From the NCBI RefSeq assembly GCF_030815855.1, contig NZ_JAUSXG010000001.1, positions 2,542,001 to 2,606,000 on the forward strand: DNA of 64,000 nt, in the 5' to 3' direction. Both the position numbers and the translations under genes were made by a program. Under the pieces are notes generated by a model, which was not told the DNA's origin, did no database searches, and was given only the letters and a program-made list of their open reading frames with translations. Positions within the stretch are counted from its first letter, which is position 1; every line of letters begins with the position of its first letter. The DNA comes from Variovorax paradoxus (GTDB lineage: Bacteria; Pseudomonadota; Gammaproteobacteria; Burkholderiales; Burkholderiaceae_C). Of the stretch, positions 58,237-64,000 are shown in pieces.

Positions 58237-58665
58237 ATGAACGACTGGGCCCATTCCGTAGCCTCCACAGATCTGGGACGAAGGATCGCGGCGATCAACG
58301 CGGCCGTGAGGGAACTCTCCGAGGAGGCCGAGCGCCTTCGCGAGGAAGCGCGGCGCCTCCGGGCCCTGCACGCGAGAGTCCATCTGGGGAGTCGGATGCC
58401 GCTCTGGTTCTTGATGCGGCTGCAGCACGAAAATTTTCCGGTTCGAGTCGCTGAACCCGGAGAGATCCGATACGTCTCCGTGCTTACAGCCACTGGTCTG
58501 ATCGAGGCCGAGATCGACCCCCTGGAAGCCACGGCGCCCTACGCGGCGTCACAGCTGGCCACGGTGATCCGCATCACCGAGCATGGGCGCGCCGAGATCG
58601 CGAGGATCGAGGACATGCCAAAGCCCGCAGCAACCTCAATGCAAATGGGTCGAGAACTGCGTTGA
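58237..58665 (+). CDS. Hypothetical protein with coiled-coil N-terminus, 142 aa
   Basis: Unrecognised. Residues ~20-45 form a charged coiled coil (AAVRELSEEAERLREEARRL); the rest is a compact alpha/beta domain (GEIRYVSVLTATGLIEAEID). No signal peptide. The start is uncertain: ATG at MNDWAHS is chosen, but a GTG 27 bases earlier overlaps the palindrome and has a weak AAGAG site. Downstream after 118 bases is the winged-helix gene. Confidence 0.55.
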   Translation: MNDWAHSVASTDLGRRIAAINAAVRELSEEAERLREEARRLRALHARVHLGSRMPLWFLMRLQHENFPVRVAEPGEIRYVSVLTATGLIEAEIDPLEATAPYAASQLATVIRITEHGRAEIARIEDMPKPAATSMQMGRELR

Positions 58666-58783
58666 TGTGATCTCGTCAAGGCTTCGATCGGCAGCGCAAT
58701 ACGAAAGCTGTGGACTGCCTTTCTCAAAGGAGGCGGCTGATTCGCCGAGCCGCCAAATATCGACACAGACTGAAAGGTCCACC

Positions 58784-59104
58784 ATGCTTCTATTCGCCGA
58801 CCTCAGCCTCGACCAAACCAATCGGGGGTGCGTGCGCGGGAGGACAGGCTTGAATCTCACCTCGAAGGAGTTCGACCTGCTGCTCACTCTGCTGCGCCGA
58901 CAGGGCCAGATCGTCTCTCGCGCCACATTGGCCGAAGAAGTATGGGGCTCAAAGTCGAAAGTCGATGCCAACCTGATCCAGGTGACCGTCCAGCGCCTGC
59001 GCAGCAAGCTGGATGGTCCGTTCGCCGCCAAGCTGCTGCACACCGTGTACGGGGTCGGCTATGTCCTGGAAGACGCCGCTCGGGTTTCGAAATTGGTCTC
59101 ATGA
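58784..59104 (+). CDS. Stand-alone OmpR/PhoB-type winged-helix DNA-binding protein, 106 aa
   Basis: The whole protein is the effector domain of an OmpR-type regulator: LNLTSKEFDLLLTLLRRQGQ, VSRATLAEEVWG and then NLIQVTVQRLRSKLDG with the terminal TVYGVGYVLED hairpin. No receiver domain precedes it. AAAGG lies six bases before the ATG. The stop overlaps the start of the following gene (ATGA). A partial duplicate lies at 62.76 kb. Confidence 0.85.
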   Translation: MLLFADLSLDQTNRGCVRGRTGLNLTSKEFDLLLTLLRRQGQIVSRATLAEEVWGSKSKVDANLIQVTVQRLRSKLDGPFAAKLLHTVYGVGYVLEDAARVSKLVS

Positions 59105-60162
59105 GCCTCGCCCAGAACGAACATCGCCGATCGGCCGAACGTGCTGGCCTCTCGTTCACGCGTCGCGATGGCCGCCAGCGGCAACGGCACAGCGCGCAGG
59201 ATGCAACCTTGCTGCCCACCAAGCAATACGCCCGCCTCGCAGACATCGACGCGGGCCGGTACACCGGCGTCGAGATCGAGGCCTTGGCGATGGCCCCGTC
59301 CCATGCTGACGCGGCAGGCGCGGCAGGCGCGGCAGGGGCATTGAAGGTTTTCGCATCGGCAGACGAGGGCCCCATTGCGATGTATTCGGTGTTCCTGCGC
59401 TCAGGAGCCGGCGCTTCCGAGCGGATCGGCGACTTTGCCACCTGCGTCGAGGCGCTCGACTACGCCGAGTCGATCATGACGTTTCAACGGGACCGTGGAA
59501 TTCATTGGACACGAGGCGGCAAAATCTTTGACCTCTACTGCGTGTCGAGTCACGCGGATGAGCTGCGCTTTCTCGCACGAGCGTCAAAGAGCGGCGCACT
59601 CGAGTGGACCGCGGACCCCGCGGAGGCGATGGTATTCAACCGATCTGCAGGCCACGGCCAGCGTCCCGACGCGTTCCTGCCGGAGAGCAGGTTTCGCAAG
59701 CACCCCTGGCTGGCAGCGCAGGCGCAGTACGCGCAACGTCGAAACCTCGGAGCGACGCCGACGGCATCCGCCATGGCGGTGCTTGTCAAAACCATGCCCA
59801 CGCATCCCTTGGGCGCCTCGTTTGCAGAGCTGCAGGTGGACGAGGCATTCACCCTGAGGCTGCTGCGGTTGCAGCGGCTTTGCATCAGCAAAAGGCTCGG
59901 CGAGGTTCGCGTGGATGCAGCACCCAAAAGATGGGGGCCAGGCGAGGTCCGCGCCGAACTGGGTTTGTCGGGCGATCAATTGATCGTCACCCAGGCAACG
60001 TTCCAGTTTGTGGCGCAGGCCATGGGCACATGCGTCAGCGCCGAGACCTGCCCGCAGAACATCGTCGGGTTCCTTCGAACGGTGCGTGCGCATCCTCCGG
60101 ATCGTGGAACACTGGTGATGGAAGAAGATGACTGCGGCGACCTGGCAAAAGGTACCGACTGA
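59101..60162 (+). CDS. Unrecognised protein coupled to the winged-helix gene, 353 aa
   Basis: No family recognised. The first ~80 residues are rich in Arg and Ala and include an (Ala-Ala-Gly)n stretch made by three 9-base repeats. The remainder has blocks such as VFLRSGAGASERIGDFATCV and MTFQRDRGIHWTRGGKIFDL that look like a globular fold, with a His/Cys-poor composition. The ATG overlaps the stop of the winged-helix gene by four bases, so it is translationally coupled and probably functionally linked. It lacks a signal peptide or membrane helix. Confidence 0.6.
   Translation: MSLAQNEHRRSAERAGLSFTRRDGRQRQRHSAQDATLLPTKQYARLADIDAGRYTGVEIEALAMAPSHADAAGAAGAAGALKVFASADEGPIAMYSVFLRSGAGASERIGDFATCVEALDYAESIMTFQRDRGIHWTRGGKIFDLYCVSSHADELRFLARASKSGALEWTADPAEAMVFNRSAGHGQRPDAFLPESRFRKHPWLAAQAQYAQRRNLGATPTASAMAVLVKTMPTHPLGASFAELQVDEAFTLRLLRLQRLCISKRLGEVRVDAAPKRWGPGEVRAELGLSGDQLIVTQATFQFVAQAMGTCVSAETCPQNIVGFLRTVRAHPPDRGTLVMEEDDCGDLAKGTD
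59311..59337 (+). repeat. Three 9-base tandem repeats
   Basis: Unit GCGGCAGGC three times (last one ends in GGG), in frame, encoding an Ala-Ala-Gly run in the unrecognised 353-aa protein. Slippage here would change the protein length in steps of three residues without breaking the frame. Confidence 0.75.
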
Positions 60163-60172
60163 GGCGATTGGC

Positions 60173-60322
60173 ATGGGGAGGACACAGCTGGAGAGCGACA
60201 CCGATAGCTTGACCTGCCAGCCCACCCACGACGCGCTGACGGGGCTGCCGACCCGCGCCTTGCTGGAGGATCGCCTCAAGCAGGCCATCTCATCTCTTAT
60301 GCAAATCGATACGGCCGGCTGA
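60173..60322 (+). pseudogene. Truncated diguanylate cyclase (start of a GGDEF domain)
   Basis: The frame contains PTHDALTGLPTRALLEDRLKQA, the characteristic opening of GGDEF domains. It then stops after about 10 further residues; no GGDEF motif follows. It is a remnant with the catalytic part lost. It starts 10 bases after the stop of the preceding gene, and its 3' end meets the tail of an opposite-strand SDR remnant. Confidence 0.7.
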
Positions 60323-60710
60323 CGGCCGTGGTCGAAATTTGGGGCGAGAGCAACTCGCAAGAGAACGGTCTGGTGGGTGCGCACGGCTGCCACCCAACAG
60401 GGAGTTCCTCCCGCGGATTGACGGACACCCAGACGATCGCCTCCACCACCATCTCGGGTGGGTCGAGCGCCACCGTGTTCGGCTGTCGCCCGGTGTAGTT
60501 GCCTGCGTGCACGAAGAACGGCGTGTCCGCCGCCCAGGGCATCACCGTGGCAACGTGCACGCCCGAAAGGCGAGCCAACCGAAGCTCTTCGTTGAGCGCG
60601 CGGCCAAGTGCCAGCACACCGGCCTTGGAAGCCGCGTACGAAGCTTCGTAGGCAAGCGGTGCTTCGAGAACCGCAAGCCCATGCCGCGCGCGGCCTACTA
60701 CAAAGGCTAG
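60297..60710 (-). pseudogene. Truncated short-chain dehydrogenase (C-terminal half)
   Basis: The minus-strand frame encodes EASYAASKAGVLALGRALNE with the YxxxK active site, then LSGVHVATVMPWAADTPFFV, and ends after a Trp/Cys-rich tail. The cofactor-binding TGxxxGIG half is absent upstream, where the frame becomes arbitrary. It is therefore the C-terminal ~110 residues of an SDR whose front half was lost. Confidence 0.7.
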
Positions 60711-60778
60711 GCCGGCGCCTTCCGCGAAGTGGCGAGCGGGCGCGATGCGCAGGCACGCCAGTTGCCACGCTTTCATCC

Positions 60779-61036
60779 ATGCACATAGGCCCCCTTTACG
60801 AGCAAGCGGTCGAACTGACCCCCAGGGCGGCGCGGATTGCCGCTCTTCTTCTCGTCGGCGACGAGAACATTCCGGCGATCCTCCGGCGTTCGCTGGGAAT
60901 CGCCCTGTCTGCCTCCGGCCGCCCTGAAAACGATTCACCCGCTCCGCGCAGGCCTGATGATCCGGACAGCGCCGCAGCGCAACGCTTCGTCGCGGCCTGC
61001 CGGGATGTGGCACGGCACCTGCCCGCGAGCCACTGA
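60779..61036 (+). CDS. Hypothetical small protein, 85 aa
   Basis: Unrecognised. Helical, Ala/Arg-rich (QAVELTPRAARIAALLLVGDE), with no signal peptide. The start ATG lacks a clear ribosome-binding site. It lies just beyond the truncated SDR and could be a new or decaying gene. Coding potential rests on codon composition. Confidence 0.4.
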   Translation: MHIGPLYEQAVELTPRAARIAALLLVGDENIPAILRRSLGIALSASGRPENDSPAPRRPDDPDSAAAQRFVAACRDVARHLPASH

Positions 61037-61324
61037 AGGCTGAACAGGATGAAGGCGCCGACGGTATCCCTGTCATTGCCTCGTCTGGCGTACGCCTCTT
61101 CACACCAAGTTAGGCCAAGTCAGGGAATCGCAGTTGCAAGCGTCTCGCGCGAGCGAGGCGCGTGGGCACCCGCGTGGGCACCAGCAAGAACCGCCAGCGC
61201 GAGGCGACCGAAGGTCCAACCCGCGCGCGTACGACATGGCCCTCAGCGCTGTTCCTACATCCGAGAATTCGCCAGCAACAAGCATGGAAGCCGACTCGAC
61301 GGACAACCATCACGGAGTGACACC

Positions 61325-61651
61325 ATGACCAAGAAGCAGACTTTCCTGCGCCAGGAACAAAGCCGCGACAAGCATCCCGAGCGCGACCAGGTCGGCAGCC
61401 CGGCCAAGGCCGCAACAGCGGCAGGCGCCGCGCGCGGTACCCCGGAGGCCGATGCGCAGACACCGCACAGCGGCAAGCTCGCGAACGACCACAACAAGAT
61501 GGGGCAGACACAGCCGACGCAGCTCAACCAGGGCCGGCGCACGCCCGCGAGCCGGCACGACCGCCAGACGATGGGGGCCGGGCCGCAGAACCAGATCTCG
61601 GCGCGCAAGGGCGGCGGGGGCGCCGGGCGTACGCCACGCGGCGCGGGCTGA
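61325..61651 (+). CDS. Small basic low-complexity protein, 108 aa
   Basis: Very hydrophilic, Lys/Arg/Gln/Gly-rich, with no hydrophobic core (for example MTKKQTFLRQEQSRDKHPER at the start and a Gly/Arg-rich end). It is probably intrinsically disordered and may bind nucleic acid. GGAG precedes the ATG by seven bases. Unrecognised; similar conserved hypotheticals appear in related genomes as far as I recall, but I cannot name a family. Confidence 0.55.
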   Translation: MTKKQTFLRQEQSRDKHPERDQVGSPAKAATAAGAARGTPEADAQTPHSGKLANDHNKMGQTQPTQLNQGRRTPASRHDRQTMGAGPQNQISARKGGGGAGRTPRGAG

Positions 61652-61863
61652 GGCCCGCCCGCCCTCTGATGGAAACCGGTCCCGCCAAGGCATGCCGGAG
61701 CGCCTCGCGCCGAAAGACCCTGGCCGCGTCCGCTCGGTCTGGGTTGCACTTCATGCGCAGGAGTGCCCGAGGCGCCTCGTAGCGGGATGGACTTGGCGAC
61801 TGCGCTGCCCTGCCCAGCCCTGCATCAAGAAACGCCATCGGGGAGCCGCACTCGCTGACGGCC

Positions 61864-62148
61864 CTAAGAGCCTTTTGAGGCGACCTGCCGTTCAAGCGTC
61901 TCGTTCACGGCCTTCAACTTTTCCTCGGCCAACCTGAGCTTGTCTTTGAGTTGGTCTGTTTGTTCGATCGCTTGGCCGACGTCGGGGTGCAGAGTCTCTT
62001 TAGGCACTTCACTGTCCAGCACAGCATGGACGACGGAAAGATCCTCTGCGGCACCCTGGACCACCTCGGTCGCGTGTTTGTTCTTCTCGAGCGCCTTGGC
62101 CAGGTCAGCGGGGGGTTTATCAGTGGGATTGGAGGATGGGTGGGACAC
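61864..62148 (-). CDS. Hypothetical coiled-coil protein, 94 aa
   Basis: Mostly a long amphipathic helix (AIEQTDQLKDKLRLAEEKLK), so likely a coiled coil, after a Pro-rich N-terminus (SHPSSNPTDKPPADLAK). No cysteine, no signal. The GTG start is preferred because GATGAAAGA lies six bases before it; a TTG 27 bases upstream is the alternative. Unrecognised. Confidence 0.5.
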   Translation of the reverse strand: MSHPSSNPTDKPPADLAKALEKNKHATEVVQGAAEDLSVVHAVLDSEVPKETLHPDVGQAIEQTDQLKDKLRLAEEKLKAVNETLERQVASKGS

Positions 62149-62318
62149 GACACATCTTTCATCAGAGAAATCCAAATGCTAGCTCGCATTCATGGACGAC
62201 TCGGCAGCTCCCGTGATGTCAAGCTTTTGGCCTACACAGTCGACTGAACCGCTGTGTATAAACGCTGACACTAGCAACTTATAGCAACAAGCGCGCAGAG
62301 CAACGCCGCTCCAACGTC

Positions 62319-62702
62319 ATGCCGCTTCAGACGGTTCTCATCGAGGACAGCAACACCATCAGAGAGGCTCTGATTCCGGCACTGGCCGACCTTGCCGATG
62401 CAGAAGTTGTTGCTGTTGCCGAGACTGCGAGCGAAGCTGCTGCGGTCCTCGAAAAGCTCGGCAACACCTGGGACTTGGCCGTGGTGGATCTGTTCTTGCG
62501 AGAGGGGTCGGGCCTCACGGTGCTCCGAGCGTGCAAGGAGCGGGCCCCGCACCAGAGGATGGTTGTGTTGACGAACTATCCGACCGAAGAGATGCGTCGT
62601 CACAGCCTGGAGTTGGGCGCCGACGCTCTTTTCGACAAGTCGAACCAGCTCGATCTCTTCTTTGAGTGGTGCCTTCGGATTGATATTCCACGTTCCTCCT
62701 GA
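62319..62702 (+). CDS. Stand-alone response-regulator receiver domain, 127 aa
   Basis: CheY-like single domain: acidic pair in VLIEDSNTIRE, phospho-acceptor Asp in LAVVDLFLREGSG, Thr in VVLTNYPTEE and Lys in ALFDKSNQLDLFF. The output domain is missing, so it would act as a phospho-relay protein or through protein contacts. No kinase gene is adjacent. Its stop is followed by a fragment of the winged-helix gene. Confidence 0.88.
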   Translation: MPLQTVLIEDSNTIREALIPALADLADAEVVAVAETASEAAAVLEKLGNTWDLAVVDLFLREGSGLTVLRACKERAPHQRMVVLTNYPTEEMRRHSLELGADALFDKSNQLDLFFEWCLRIDIPRSS

Positions 62703-62757
62703 CCGAGTTCGGCGATCTGCCAGATGGCTTTTCGCCCTCTGCTTGGCGGAGAGGACC

Positions 62758-62822
62758 GCGGGAGGACAGGCTTGAATCTCACCACGAAGAAATTCGACCT
62801 GGTGGCACTCTGCTGCGCCGAC
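62758..62822 (+). pseudogene. Fragment duplicate of the winged-helix gene
   Basis: About 65 bases match 58835-58900 closely: both contain CGCGGGAGGACAGGCTTGAA and then AATCTCACC-CGAAG, and both end CTCTGCTGCGCCGAC. One base is missing in the middle, which breaks the reading frame. It lies immediately after the receiver-domain gene, i.e. where an OmpR-type regulator would have its output domain. Confidence 0.75.
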
Positions 62823-62889
62823 GCCGAACCGCAAAGAAAAACCTGTGTGAGTTGGTCACCGCGACAGGCCGAGTCGATGCTTTCGCCGC

Positions 62890-64000
62890 TCACTCCCACT
62901 CGATCGTCGCAGGCGGCTTGCTCGACACGTCGTAGGTCACGCGATTGATGCCGCGCACTTCGTTGATGATGCGGCCCGACACCTTCTTGAGCAGCGCGTA
63001 CGGCAGCTCGGCCCAGTCGGCGGTCATGAAGTCGCTGGTCTGCACGGCGCGCAGTGCGACCACGTAGTCATAGGTACGGCCGTCGCCCATCACGCCCACG
63101 CTCTTCACGGGCAGGAACACGGTAAACGCCTGGCTCGTGAGGTCGTACCAGCTCTTGCCGGTGGCGTCGTCCTTGAAGTTGCGCAGTTCCTCGATGAAGA
63201 TCGCGTCGGCGCGGCGCAGCAGGTCGGCGTATTCCTTCTTCACTTCGCCAAGAATTCGCACGCCCAGGCCCGGGCCGGGGAACGGATGGCGGTACACCAT
63301 CTCGGGCGGCAGGCCGAGCGCCACGCCGAGCTCGCGCACCTCGTCCTTGAACAGGTCGCGCAGCGGCTCGAGCAGCTTCAGGCCGAGCTGCTCGGGCAGG
63401 CCGCCGACGTTGTGGTGACTCTTGATGGTGACGGCCTTTTTGCTCTTGGCACCGCCCGACTCGATGACGTCGGGGTAGATCGTGCCCTGCGCAAGGAACG
63501 TGGCGCCCTTGTGCCCACCGTCGCCTGCCTTGAGCTTGGCGGCTTCCTGCTTGAACACGGTAACGAACTCGCCACCGATGATCTTGCGCTTGGCTTCGGG
63601 GTCGCTCACGCCCGCGAGCTTGCCGAGGAACAGGTCGCTGGCATCGACGCGAATCACCTTCGCGTGCAGCTTGCCTTCGAACATCTCCATGACCATGTCG
63701 CCTTCGTTCAGGCGCAGGAGGCCGTGGTCGACGAACACGCAGGTCAGCTGGTCGCCGATGGCGCGGTGAATGAGCGCGGCAGCCACGCTCGAATCGACAC
63801 CGCCCGAGAGGCCGAGGATGACTTCTTCATCGCCCACCTGCTCGCGGATTTTCTGCACGGCTTCGGCGATGTGATCGCGCATGACCCAGTCGGGCTTGGC
63901 TTCGCAGATGCCGAGCACGAAGCGATCGATGATCGCCTTGCCTTGCACCGTGTGCGTGACTTCGGGGTGGAACTGCAGCGCGTAGTAGCGGCGCGCCTCG
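62890..64000 (-). CDS. guaA: GMP synthase (glutamine-hydrolysing), 5' end cut off by the window edge
   Basis: Converts XMP to GMP using glutamine. The visible part begins with the end of the amidotransferase domain ([15 protein letters not shown], with its His and Glu). The ATP pyrophosphatase domain follows with the P-loop-like [12 protein letters not shown], then the C-terminal dimerisation domain ([11 protein letters not shown]). The gene runs off the right edge, where ~170 N-terminal residues are expected. Divergent from the receiver-domain gene. Confidence 0.95.
   Translation of the reverse strand, partial: EARRYYALQFHPEVTHTVQGKAIIDRFVLGICEAKPDWVMRDHIAEAVQKIREQVGDEEVILGLSGGVDSSVAAALIHRAIGDQLTCVFVDHGLLRLNEGDMVMEMFEGKLHAKVIRVDASDLFLGKLAGVSDPEAKRKIIGGEFVTVFKQEAAKLKAGDGGHKGATFLAQGTIYPDVIESGGAKSKKAVTIKSHHNVGGLPEQLGLKLLEPLRDLFKDEVRELGVALGLPPEMVYRHPFPGPGLGVRILGEVKKEYADLLRRADAIFIEELRNFKDDATGKSWYDLTSQAFTVFLPVKSVGVMGDGRTYDYVVALRAVQTSDFMTADWAELPYALLKKVSGRIINEVRGINRVTYDVSSKPPATIEWE

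Overview
The window is GC-rich, gene-dense DNA from a betaproteobacterium. The class I PHB genes in the order phaC-phaA-phaB, a cyanide-insensitive-type bd oxidase, a two-lipoyl-domain AceF with a lipoyl-fused LpdA, and a TOMM kinase/cyclase gene together suggest Burkholderiales, family Comamonadaceae, most like Variovorax. This placement rests on gene content and remembered family distributions, not on a search. No tRNA, rRNA, CRISPR array, complete insertion sequence or origin was seen.

Region 1 (1-5.3 kb, minus strand) is the edge of a thiazole/oxazole-modified microcin (TOMM) cluster: a Ser/Thr kinase-cyclase-ATPase fusion, a 262-residue precursor built from two related halves, and a partial leucine-carboxyl-type methyltransferase running off the left edge. 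The cyclodehydratase is not in view. Region 2 (5.5-10.4 kb, minus) holds an ECF sigma - ferritin-like - cytochrome c operon and a multi-PAS diguanylate cyclase.

Region 3 (10.5-33.4 kb, all minus) is a long block of carbon and energy metabolism. In transcription order it reads aceE-aceF-lpdA, an esterase, maeB, lipA, dctA, a type II NADH dehydrogenase, phaC-phaA-phaB, a phasin-like gene, cydA-cydB, dctB-dctD. The logic is coherent. C4-dicarboxylates enter through DctA (sensed by DctBD). Malic enzyme makes pyruvate. Pyruvate dehydrogenase, lipoylated through LipA, makes acetyl-CoA, which PhaABC can store as PHB. NDH-2 and the bd oxidase dispose of electrons. The aceF and lpdA linkers both carry an in-frame palindromic interspersed repeat.

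Region 4 (33.6-57.1 kb) is accessory. It has secreted alpha/beta hydrolases, two metallo-beta-lactamase-fold hydrolases, LysR regulators, a carboxymuconolactone-decarboxylase-like protein, two orphan NarL-type regulators, a cofactor-free haloperoxidase-like enzyme, a PagL-like lipid A deacylase, a cupin, a peroxiredoxin-like protein, an NAD(P)-binding protein, Ohr, an OafA-type acyltransferase and a CocE-type hydrolase. Two paralogous winged-helix/ATPase regulators are both frameshifted. Relics of a histidine kinase and of a LysR protein lie among them.

Region 5 (57.3-62.9 kb) is a patch of poorly conserved small genes and decayed fragments: a stand-alone winged-helix protein coupled to an unrecognised 353-residue protein, a truncated GGDEF gene, a truncated short-chain dehydrogenase, a partial copy of the winged-helix gene, a free-standing receiver domain and several unknown small proteins. 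The window ends in guaA (minus, 5' end missing).
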